DNA of 64,000 nucleotides from Paramacrobiotus metropolitanus (taxonomy: Eukaryota > Tardigrada > Eutardigrada > Parachela > Macrobiotidae). The notes below the pieces were generated by a model. The model saw nothing but the letters and a program-made list of their open reading frames with translations. It ran no database searches and had not been told where the DNA came from. The position numbers and the translations under genes were made by a program. Position 1 is the stretch's first letter. Each line of letters starts with the position of its first letter. The stretch lies in NCBI RefSeq assembly GCF_019649055.1, contig NW_026570267.1, positions 496,001-560,000 on the forward strand, in the 5' to 3' direction. This document shows positions 1 through 10,257 of the stretch, piece by piece.

Positions 1-2697
1 GTAAAAACATGCTGGGCTTAACGCAGCTGATCGTCAAGGATGTTATCGAAACATCCATGCCACTGGATCGTACCGTCACCGGCCAGTTCCAACCACTACA
101 GCATCTCTTCAGCATTCTCGAACAGATTTTAAAACATGGCTTCAGACCCAAACCGAAAGGACTGCTGTCATCGCGCACGAAAGATATCTGGAATATTCTG
201 GAGAGTCTCGAGACCGTCTGTCCACAATCGAAAGAAGTCACGGAATCCTGTCGGAATCTATCGCACATTGAGACACCCATGGGGAAGGTGCGCGCATGGA
301 TTCGGTTGAGTTTGATGCAGAAGAAACTCCCGGATTACTTCAAAGTATTGGTGGATCATCGGGACAGTCTGCTGGCTGACTGCTACGAGAACGGCGCCAT
401 GCTGATGAACGACGAGAGCAGTGTGGTGGCGGGATTGTTGGTTGGACTGAATTTCATTGACTATAATCTGTGCGTGAAGGATGAGGATTTGGATCGGGAT
501 TTTCAGATGATTTGTTTGTTGCCGTATTTGAAGACACGCAGTCAACCTGCGCAGGAGCCACCGGCCAGCGATGGTGAAATGGGACTGAAAGCGATTTTGG
601 ATCAGAAAAATTATCTGGAGGAATTGAATGCTCATTTAAAGTAAGATCAGAACTCTTTTGTTGCGAACTTTTAATGTTTGAATTTTAGGATTGAGAGTTT
701 AAGAATTTATTGAAATGTTTCGAAGCATTGATGACCATTTGCAAACGCGAAAAAACTAATTTCCTAATTGCTGTTACTAGTATATATACAATGTAGTCTT
801 ACAACAGCAGATTTTTGCGATGAATTACGAAAAATTAATATTAGCACCTACATCTCGAATTTTTTTCTTTCGTTACTGTTCTAACGTTTACTAGCTGCAA
901 TTTCTTTGGATAAGGAATGCTGTTTCCACTTTACATTCTATATAGATGAGGATTTTTTATATTTTGTTGTTAGATTTGTAGAAATCAGCAAAATGCCGTT
1001 TGTGCAGCAGAAATAATGTCTGTGCCTGCTCAATGCACAATCACTGCATTGCAGATACCAGCTGGATAATCTGGAAAGTAAATGTGAAACTTTAACTACT
1101 TCGAATACAAAACTGAGCACAGAGTTGGAGGATGCGAGAAAGTTAGCTAATACCGCGCAGCTGGAAAATCAGGATCTCAAATTAGTAAATGAACGGATTC
1201 AAAAGGTATGGTGGTAGTGGTACTGATAAAATTTAAACAAAAAAGTAATCAGGAATCCTGTTTGCAGCGCGTTTCCATTTTCTGCCACAGTACTACCCTA
1301 GCACTATTATTTCAACAGTTTGTTTTACATTATTGCTTTTAGACTGGGCGGGATGATAATTCAGGCGAAGCATCGCGTGCGGGTTTCGATCCTTCGAATT
1401 CGTCCGGTGTACAGCTGAAACTGGAACGCGAGTTAGCTTTGAAGCAAGATTTGGAGCGCGAGCTAAAACTTCAGACAAATATCCGTATGGAAACGGAGGC
1501 GGCTATGAAGTTAATGGAAAGAGATATCCAGGAGAAAGAGGAATTGCTTTCTGTGTGGAGAAAGCAGTTGGATGACCTGAAGCTTGTTAATCTAGAAATG
1601 TACCAGAAATTACAAACCGCTGAGAATGCTCTTAAGCATAAGGTAATTTCGTGAGTTTTGTGATTACCATGCCTAGCATAATGTGGAGACTTTCGAATTT
1701 TTCAGTCCGATTTAGTGGCAAGAATGGAGCAGAAAATGCAGCAGATGGGAGATACAATGTTGCAGCTCGGAAATCGTATACAGATCCTAGACAGTGAGCG
1801 GCGAGCGGCGGAAGAAACAGCCAGGAAGCTCAGTATGCAACTGGCGGAAACGGATGTGACTAGGTATGAAGATCGTTCGATGCGTATGAACAAGCAGTGC
1901 AGTTGTTATGCTTTGGTTTCTGCAGATCGGTTTTAGAAACAGATCTTCGCATGGAACAGGAACAAAAAGCCAACTTGATGGGGTTCCTTAACTGAACAGC
2001 AGAATGAACTGCAAAAACTGCAGGGCGAAATTCAAAGCATTCGGAATATCAGTCAGAGTTATGAAAAACTTCGCAATGAACATGACGTGCTGCAGCAGAT
2101 GAGCCACGAGCAAGAGGAAACTTTAGCGGAACTTAGCACACATTTGAGCGAGTATGATACTACTTTTGTCAGGAAGCGTTCCAAAAATTGTCGTAGAACA
2201 ACGCGGTGGATTTGCTTTAATGACCCGAATACTTTTGCAGGCAAAAAGTGAAAGTTGCCGAAATGAAAGAGGTCACGTCGCAGCTGGACCCGACAGCATC
2301 ACAATGGGAGAAGGACGCTACCAGCTGCAAATTATGCGAAAAGCGTAAGTTTCGAATTATGTTCAAAATGCACCCCTGCATCATTATGTACGTTATTCTA
2401 ATTGGTTGCTCTTTGCTAATGGTTTTACTTTTTTGCAGCATTCACGGTTGCCAGAAGAAAGGTGCGTTTTATTATAGAATGGAATATCAAAATGATACGT
2501 ATTTCGGAAATACGTTTGGTCACGATTATTGTATGTTTTGCAACTCGGTTTTTTAACAGCACCACTGTCGTCATTGCGGAGGGACTTTTTGTAATCCCTG
2601 CTCGGACAATAAAATGTCACTGCCGTCCTCGCCTAAACCAGTGCGGGTGTGCGATAATTGTCACATTCTGCTGCTTCGACGATATTCCGCCAAGTGA
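1..2697 (+). CDS. RUFY: RUN and FYVE domain protein, RUFY1/2-like (3' part, frameshifted as printed)
   Basis: Endosomal adaptor: RUN domain for small GTPases, long coiled coil, C-terminal FYVE zinc finger binding PI3P on endosomes. Exons read as 1-640 (5' partial), 1055-1205, 1343-1642, 1706-1863, 1926-2151, 2241-2344, 2439-2461 and 2560-2697, all with GT-AG borders and matching phases. The first exon carries the RUN domain ([12 protein letters not shown], then [14 protein letters not shown] as in vertebrate RUFY). Middle exons are heptad-rich. The FYVE domain shows [23 protein letters not shown] and RVCDNC, so all zinc ligands and the basic PI3P patch are present. Exon 1926-2151 has one G too many at 1980-1983 (GGGG): the frame runs into TGA about 12 bases later, and dropping one G restores the family-like coiled coil and exact splice phase. 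This is either a sequence error or an early lesion. Family assignment is firm; gene integrity is uncertain. Confidence 0.9.
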
Positions 2698-3366
2698 TGC
2701 ATAGCGTGGGCACTCAGCAGTTTCCATGATCTTGCTATATTATTTGTTGCTTGTATTCCGGTGCTTTTAGAGTTTATTTGTATCTGTAATTTATTTTGTA
2801 GAGAAATTTGGCCATGCGACTATTTTTTAGTTTTCTCCCGCCGTTGATGCATCCGGTGAAATACTTACATTATTTTATCCGAGCTGACTTGAAATATTTT
2901 CCGTTTTCTACTGCAGATATGTTTCGATTGTACAAAATTATGGTGTGCTACGAAGCGTTGTCTGTTTCACCGTTTGTGCACTTTGTATTTTGTGGGTGGT
3001 ATGTTATAAACGTCGTTTACAAATTTATTTCCGTATATCTGAACTAGGTAAACATTCACGAATTCTGGAACTTCCTTCTTTGGATGACATAGATAACGCG
3101 CGGCTAAAAAACGCATGAAATCTCGTATTGACCGTAATAACGGCAAAACTCTATACAAGCGAGAAATAAATTTAAAAACTGTCTTAAAACTCTGCAAGCA
3201 TATATTGTGAAAACTCTAAAAGGGCGAAAGCATCAGGCTTGCCTACTATCACGAGCCGAAATCTCAAATCTGGATTTAATGAAAACTGGGTTTACCACAA
3301 CGCAAAACTCTTGAATAAATCAAACGTGTAAACGCTCAAATTCACCGCAACAAAACCGAAAGGAGG
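2698..3366. other. RUFY 3' untranslated and downstream DNA
   Basis: No convincing coding sequence. An AATAAA at 3314-3319 could serve RUFY polyadenylation. The stretch is matched closely by 6564-7256 (see the duplication entries), so it belongs to the duplicated block. Confidence 0.6.
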
Positions 3367-3610
3367 GTTGGCAAAAATATCCGCATCAAAGCAACTATGT
3401 CCGATTCCACCGAACTGCTCTCGTCATTCCATCATTTCACAATTAACAGAAAGGTCAAGTGTCGCCCTCTTCTTCGCTATCGTGCGCCAAGACGACAGGC
3501 TCATTAATTAAGCGGTATTACAACCGAAGAACAATTTTACATGGTTCGCGTAGAGGTGCTCGATTGCCGACGTACCGCAGACCCAAAACACAGGAGACTT
3601 CACATTGCTA
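3367..3610 (-). pseudogene. Decayed 3' end of DCAF1-like gene (copy A)
   Basis: Read on the minus strand, this aligns with the last two exons of the DCAF1-like gene at 7259-7679. Remnants of the acidic tail (around 3380-3500) and of the exon before it (around 3530-3605) are recognisable. The acidic frame is broken by indels and substitutions, and the oligo-A tract near 3588 is one base shorter than in copy B, which shifts the frame. No upstream WD40 exons exist here, so this is a dead fragment left by the duplication. Confidence 0.7.
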
Positions 3611-3885
3611 GGACATACGCTAAACTTTATTGCATTAATTAAACTTTATTAACCGGTATCAAAGTATGCACTTAGGCATTTTCTATACGAGTATGCTATA
3701 TATAGACACTATTTCTACACATTATAGAAAGTACTGGGTACAATTGTTCATAAATAACATTACATATTATACGAGTATGCACAAAGAAAAATGAAAGCAA
3801 CATAGTCATAGAAAAATGAAAGCGACATAGCGCCAAATAGTTTTGCTACGCAGACAAAATGTCGGTAAGCACTGGCCAGTGGTTA

Positions 3886-4665
3886 TCAAATGATTTTTTC
3901 AAACAGGTAAAACATGGCCTCTTTAATAAGTTTGAACGAGCGTTTGTTTTTGGCTCTTTCGATGCTTTCCTGAACATGATCCTGCGTAATCGTGTGGCCT
4001 TTTGTCGTCGTGAAGTGGCCACTGAGGCCGTCTTCCGAGAAGTCCAGAGCCTTTTTCGGTTCTTCATAAACCGCAATTAAATTGAAACAGGGATCGACGA
4101 ATGCCTGCCGGGCATCGTAATGCGCATCGCTAACGAGGAGATGACCACCCACTTTTATATACTTGGAGCAGGATTTGGATACGATACCGGCACATGCCGA
4201 TATCATCAGGTCGAAAGAATTGCAACTTACGCCAAAATCCGACTGGAAATTATCACACAAAAACTTCACTGTGGTTTCGTTGGTGTATTCTTTATGCTGC
4301 TCCACCCAGTCGAGCATACCCGGATCGGCGAATTACGGCGCGATATCACGAGAAATGTCCAGGTACGTTACATCAGGAAAAATTAAAGATGCGGTGATGT
4401 GTTTGTCGCAGCCAGGGTAGAAGACTTTGCGGGCGTTTACGGCAGACTGGACCGCTCGGAAAATCGGGATATGCCAATCATCCACACCCTTGTAGACTTT
4501 AAGAAACTTGGACACGAGTCGCGGAGAATTCGAAAGCTTTGTCGGCATCGTTTTCGCTTTAAGATCTGACGGTGAGCTGCTTGCACCTGGACTGCGGGTT
4601 CTTTTCCTAGTTTTTGCGCAATGGGCGTGAGTCAGTGGATTATCTTCATTTTTCCTACCCTCCAT
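3886..4665 (-). pseudogene. Intronless methyltransferase-like gene with one in-frame stop (copy 1)
   Basis: A single 260-codon frame from ATG at 4665 to the stop at 3886, interrupted only by TAA at 4333-4335. Before the stop the protein reads YPGCDKHITASLIFPDVTYL and DISRDIAP; after it, in the same frame, FADPGMLDWVEQHKEY, then FDLMISACAGIVS and YIKVGGHLLVSDAHYDA, ending SFKLIKEAMFYLFEKII. The order glycine motif, acidic strand end, FDL strand and KxGGHLLVSD loop is that of a class I SAM-dependent methyltransferase, and I recall similar small uncharacterised bacterial proteins. Every recognised neighbouring gene has introns; this has none, which fits acquisition from bacteria or retroposition. 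It is either a pseudogene, two half ORFs, or a readthrough gene. The substrate is unknown. Confidence 0.6.
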
Positions 4666-4689
4666 TACTGAATTGGTTTCCAAATCTTC

Positions 4690-6300
4690 TATAAAAATTT
4701 AGAATATTCTATATCGTATGTAGATATGACTGCAAAAAGCGAGGATAGCACGCCCTAGTACAGTACAGTATTGTAACGTACAAGTACTAGTACATACAAA
4801 TTCTTTACGCCAATAAGTAAAAAATATTTAAGTACTAGTTCATCTGTGATGTCGGCCGGTGTATCAAAGAGCAAACATGAAACAGGAGAAGCGCGCGCTA
4901 CTGAATTTTGTGGCAGCGAATAAGCGTGGAAATTCAGCGCGGAAACGCAGCTTCTGTACTGGGCACGGTTGGATGTTCTCGAAAGTTAGAGGAGTTATTT
5001 TACTAGTACTTGTTCTAATTGTGGGGTTTTTATAGTTTAATAAATGTAAATGGCTTCTGCTTGTACAAATTGACGGATGCGTGCACAGTGCACAGTTTTT
5101 ATAAACGGGAAATTAATAAAATAAAAAATTGGGACGCTGGTTTAGGTACTAGCAAGGCATTACACTACACTACGTGATAGCAGCGGTCGTAGTGACTGCA
5201 CAAGTAGTGATTATTGTTAATTAACGATAAGTACTACTACTGTACGAGTATTTACGTACGGCATGCAAAAAACCTTGTAGCATAATCGCAGTTTTTTTGA
5301 ACTGAGATATGATTTTATTTCTCAATATGTACAAAGCGAGCTTCGCTCAACAATTATATTCAAATGAAGAATTTGTCCCAAATTACATGAGAAGGGACTG
5401 TGCACAATACACTCATAGCATTACCACGCATAATCTCCAAACTTAAACGTTGAAACAAAACATCGCAGTTCACCCTCGTTGCTCACGATCAAGGTAGACT
5501 GCAAGCCTAACAAATATTAATGTAGGAACAAACGTTTTCTCATTAAAGACCTGATTGTGAGCAGTTACGCATCACAGGCTTCCAAATCACGATGCGCGTA
5601 GACCGATGGCATCTTCTTGGGGAAGACGGCATCGGTCGTAGAGAAGCTGTTTTTATGCAGTAATATTTTAATCAGTGTTTAGTCAGTAACATAATTATAT
5701 TGTAAGTAATAATGCACCACATACGCGCATATGCCGGATTCAAATGGGCAAACTGTTTCAGATGGTCCACACAAATCTGCAAACTCGCTTTTTTGAAACG
5801 TTTTTGAAACGTGAATGTGCACAAATGTTAGAATATTTGGATCGAGAAACAATAATGGAAGTTACAAACGTTAAGGTGATCTTTCAGATCAGAAAACGAA
5901 AGTCATTCATACGGCTGGAAATGCTATTAATTCGGTATCAGATAGGAAACAAAGCGGCGTAGCTATACGAGACACTCTTGTAAACTTGTGGAGTTGGCGC
6001 AGGTTGGAATACATGCCTAGACTGGGATAGAATAGCCAGATTGGAATATATAGTACTTATATTGAAGAAAAAAACTGGAATACATCATTATGTAGATTGA
6101 ATACATATTGTAGATAAACCATGGTTTATGTGCAGTTTAATCTGAGCACTTGCGATTTGCGAATAGGAGTGATCCGTAAGAGCTTTTATCACTTTAGACA
6201 TTTTATGACTGAAAATTTCAAATTAATTTGTTAATTAATAAAAACGTAAAACTGTACAAAAAGGATATACCTATTTTTCGAAGTTTTTAATTTAAACTGG
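4690..6300. other. Gene-free interval
   Basis: AT-rich DNA with runs of TAC/GTA words (4755-4800, 5225-5265). The longest open frame (5744-5962) has no recognisable motif and no splice context. No gene seen. Confidence 0.5.
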
Positions 6301-6317
6301 TTAGTCATATTTATGCT

Positions 6318-6563
6318 ATGTTGCAGTCTAGCAGCGTTTCAAGAATGCCTGTTGGAACTACGAAGTCGACGATGAGTACTCGTATGCTCCCTGTGCAGAA
6401 CGACGCCCGTCAGCGTTCTGAAGCGGAAACAGGTGATAGAAGCCATAACGCTGCAATCCAGAACAAATGTTGCATATTTTGTCTTGCGCCGTCCTTGCCT
6501 AAACCAGTGCGGGTGTGCGATAATTGTCACATTCTGCTGCTTCGACGATATTCCGCCAAGTGA
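6318..6563 (+). pseudogene. RUFY terminal-exon remnant with a foreign 5' end (copy B)
   Basis: An open 81-codon frame whose last 25 residues ([12 protein letters not shown] to RRYSAK) are the C-terminal end of the RUFY FYVE domain, nearly identical at DNA level to 2625-2697. The preceding residues are unrelated to RUFY and contain an isolated CCIFC. The fragment lacks the RUN domain, coiled coil and most zinc ligands, so it cannot be a working FYVE protein. It may be transcribed as a chimera, but nothing here proves that. Confidence 0.65.
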
Positions 6564-7605
6564 TGCATAGCATGGGCACTCAGCAGTTTCCATGATCATG
6601 ATACATTATTTGCTGCTTGTATTCCGGTGCTTTTAGAGTTTAATTGTATCTGTAATTTATTTTGTAGAAAAATTCGGCCATCCGACTATTTTTTAGTTTT
6701 CTCCCGCCGTTGATGCATCCGGTGAAATACTTACAGTACATTATTTTATCCGAGCTGACTTGAAATATTTTCCGTTTTCTACTGCAGATATCTATCGATT
6801 GTACAAAATGATGGTGTGCTACGAAGGGTTGTTTGCTTTACCGTTTGTGCACTTTGTATTTTGTGGTATGTTATAAACGTTGTTTACGAACGTTGTTTGT
6901 TTATCCCAGTAACTGATCAGAACTAGGTAAACATTCGCCAATTCTGGAACTTCCTTCTTTGGATGACATAGATAACGCGCGGCTAAAAAACGCATGCAAC
7001 GTCGTATTGACCATAATAACGGCAAAACTCGATACAGCGAGAAATAAATTTAAAAACTCTCTTAAAACTCGGCAGGCATATATTGTGAAAACTCTAAAAG
7101 GGCGAAAGCATCATCAGGCTTGCGGCTTGCCTACTATCACGAACAGAAATCTGGATTTAATGGAAACTGGGTTTACCACAACGCAAAACTCTTGAATAAA
7201 TCAGACGTGTAAACGCTCAAATTCACCGCAACAAAACCGAAAGGAGGCTTGGCAAAAATCAATCGTCAAGTTCGTCGGTGTCCGCATCAAAGCAACTATC
7301 GTGCGATTCCGCCGAACTGCTCTCATCGACCAGCATGTCAAAATTAACGGAAAGATCAGTGTCGTCCTCGTCTTCGCTATCGTGCGCCAAGACGACAGGC
7401 GGTTGTTGCGGTACGGAATTTGGCAGGTGTGACCACTGACATCGAACTGAACTATTACCGGACGCTACGACAGAAAATAAAACCTTTTAACTAGTCTCAC
7501 TTGACTAATGCCGGTATTATAACGGAAGAACAATTTACATGGTTCGCGTTGAGGTGCTGGATTGTCGACGGACCGCAGACCCAAAAACACAGGAGACTTC
7601 ACATT
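6490..7605 (+). repeat. Segmental duplication, copy B
   Basis: Counterpart of 2622-3610 in the same orientation. It is slightly longer because of small insertions, including extra sequence at 7250-7275 and 7410-7500. An AATAAA at 7195-7200 corresponds to that at 3314. This copy retains the working DCAF1-like 3' exons on the minus strand. Confidence 0.9.
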
Positions 7606-9626
7606 GCTAGGCTGGGCAAGGATACGGTCATCATGCTTGTCAACAACCGCCACATGCAACATGAAATCTGTAAATGCCCCTGCAAATAACAGCCATGGAT
7701 TTATTTCAGCTGTTAATTAATTAACTATCGTACAATTGCCAGAAAGGTTCCTGTAATACCAAGTTTGGTGAAATCTTTAGCGTTATACATCAGCAAGGGA
7801 GCCGGTTCAATCATGTCGAAACTGTACACGATGTTGCCCATTTCCGTGAACTGTATAAATGCATCGGCAAACCCGGGACAAGTGGCAAGCAGTCTGCATG
7901 TCCGAATATCAAACTGCAAAATAATTTAAATGTTAAATCTGTTAAAAACGGACAAATCTGTTAAAAACTCTTTCAACAGTGCCTAATATCTCACGCAGAA
8001 TACTCTCTGAATGTTCTCATAGGGAGAATGCGTACACTAAATAAAGAAGGACGCTATACGAGACTCCAAAAAGATTTAGAATCAGACTGAGCATGGTACA
8101 GTACAGTGAGAACTGCGTCCGTGTTATAACTAACCAGTAACGCGATAATTTTTTATAGTGTTTTTTTTGTGTAGCTTCTTTTTCTTACCTTTGTCTTTAA
8201 TTACTACTAGTAATTACAGACAAATGCATCGACAGGATTGAAAAAAAGAAGCGAGTGATGAAAATGTAAGCATCATTAATGCTTGAAAATAATTACAATT
8301 TTTGGCCCAACAACAACCGTCGTCCCACCGGGATGGAAAAAATGGCAGTCCCCGATTTTGGCGTCATGAACCAAACCAGTCGGTGCTCGTGCTGACAGCA
8401 TAGAGTCCACCATGACCAGCTGATGCGCGAGTTTACCGCTGCGAGTGTCCCACAAACCGCCTAATAACGCCACCGTGGTGTCCAGTGGACTCCAAGCAGG
8501 CAAACCGGGCCAGTCGATACTCGCAGGGATATTTCCAAAATTAATGACTTCTTGACCGCTCACATAATCCATGATCTGCCAATGAAAATACAAGAACTCC
8601 ATTATTTTCCGTTGCTTGACTTTTTTGTACAAAAACAAGATGCACAAACTCTACAGAATGTCTGTTCAGTTTTGTCCACAAGATGTCATTTCCGCTGTTC
8701 CTTCGTCAATATTCATCATAATTTTTATTGTGTTTAAGAAATGCTCCAGTTTCTAACAACTAATTTTTGTCTCTAAAACTGAATAGGCAAAATTAGTTGT
8801 AATGCAATTAAGTATTAGTCAGTTGAGCTACGTCTATATAATTATGCAGTATTTAAGTAATGCTCACCAATCACCACCAGTATTTATCCGATAGAAAATT
8901 ATAAACCTTGCACTTACAGAGTATCGGTTGACCAAATGCTGAACATTGGTGCAGCCCAGCAGGAGATTTTCATGCACATTGGCGGCTTGGGCCAGCGTGA
9001 AATTATTGACCACCACCAATGCCTCAAACTGGCCATTCGGCAACACATTCCAGATTCTGGCGCGATGCTTGTCATACCGGGTAGCATATAAACTGGATGA
9101 ACAACCCAGGCACGAGGACAGCACACGGTGGGAATTCGTTGGCAGTGCTTGCAGATTGGTATCACGACAGTTGAAATTGGTAAAGCACTGGGAATGTAAA
9201 ATCTACAAAACGTTCGCGATCCAGTGTGAATTCAATTAAAACGAGGGTAACATTAATATTATAAAACGTCATTGCCAAATTAAACAACAGTGCAAAGGTT
9301 GGCAAAGAACTGATAGCGTAACAGAGAATCTCGATTCTTACTCTGGACCTGCCAACGCGATTGACACTGGCGGACACCAAATGGCCCGTGGCCGTTTTCA
9401 TCACCACCATGTTGTGATTGTCATGGACAAACGCCGCTCCCGTACAGTATCCGAATTCTGGTGGGCATTTTAGAGATTCTAAGCAGACAATGCGTTGTTT
9501 GTCCAGAAGATAACTGACATCAACCGGGGATTTCGGAAAGCAAGGGCGCTGTCCGTGATCATACTCGCGGCTCTGCCAGCGAATGTGAAAATTCTTGGAC
9601 TGCTGCTGTGGTGAGATTGGCAACAT
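7259..9626 (-). CDS. DCAF1: DCAF1 (VprBP)-like WD40 protein, short form
   Basis: Substrate-receptor type subunit for CUL4-DDB1 ubiquitin ligases. Exons 9342-9626, 8918-9187, 8297-8575, 7760-7913, 7539-7679 and 7259-7464 join in phase to give about 444 aa. Family landmarks in order: FHIRWQSREYDHG at the N-terminus, a six- to seven-blade propeller, LWDTR (about residues 227-230) and FDIR (about 279-282) at the places of the two DDB1-contacting WDxR boxes, YNAKDFTKLG and HVAVVD, then a Ser/Asp/Glu-rich tail ending DADTDELDD, like the acidic end of DCAF1. Animal DCAF1 is about 1500 aa with an armadillo-like region and LisH; these are absent, and 9627-10257 holds no exon I can recognise. It may be a truncated paralogue. 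The fifth exon and its borders are the least certain. The second WDxR has F for W. Confidence 0.75.
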
Positions 9627-10257
9627 GGTCAAATGAAAATTACGCAAAATGGTTAACACTCTCACTAATAATAAACACAGAGATAAAAGATAACCAAAAG
9701 CGGTGGACAATTAACCAAGGATGCAAGTTAAAATTGTTTCCTTGTCGATCAGTCAAAACAGCGAGTGTTTCAAACAGACGGTAAAAGACGATTGCATCAC
9801 TGCAGGTGTGTTTTGGGCAGATACTACTTTACGTATGGTTAGTACCGTATGAGTAAAACTGCGCCCGCATACAGTACGTACAAGATAACCATACAAAAAT
9901 ACGTTTAAAACAACGTTACAAATTCCCAGATATGATTTTTTTCCCTTTCATTGAATCAGCGATTTCTAGCTAAAACAAATTCGAAACATTCAAAACATGA
10001 AAAAAAGAAAAACACAAATTTAATGTAAACAAATTGATACCCATTCAGCATTCTAAACCATATTTTACACTGCATTATACTAATTTCTAAAAGCCCCATT
10101 AACCATTTCGAAAACAGAGCAGCGAAAAAAAACTATTGCAGGGCATAATAACAGCAATACTTTAAACAAATTTCAGTCCACCAAAAGATTTTAATTATCA
10201 TGCAATAGCATCGCCAAGGATATCTGGTCCCTTTTGCGGAAGTGGACAACATGCCTA
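9627..10257. other. Spacer between two minus-strand genes
   Basis: AT-rich DNA with no supported exon. It should contain the promoter of the DCAF1-like gene (or a lost upstream part of it) and the 3' flank of the SPD-2-like gene. Confidence 0.45.

Larger units (their letters stand above)
2622..3610 (+). repeat. Segmental duplication, copy A
   Basis: About 1 kb in direct orientation matching 6490-7605. The match starts inside the last RUFY exon (cctaaaccagtgcgggtgtg in both), runs through the 3' flank with scattered substitutions and small indels, and ends near the shared tract caggagacttcacattgcta. Copy A contains the functional RUFY terminus and a decayed DCAF1-like tail on the minus strand. 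Confidence 0.9.

Noticed and set aside
258-635. Long antisense open frame opposite the RUN domain
   Set aside because: Shadow of the RUFY exon; no motif and no splice context.
7725-7760. Stop codon after LAIVR as the end of the DCAF1-like protein
   Set aside because: Splicing at 7760 to 7679 gives sequence that continues the family pattern and leads to the acidic tail, so the early stop is probably intronic.
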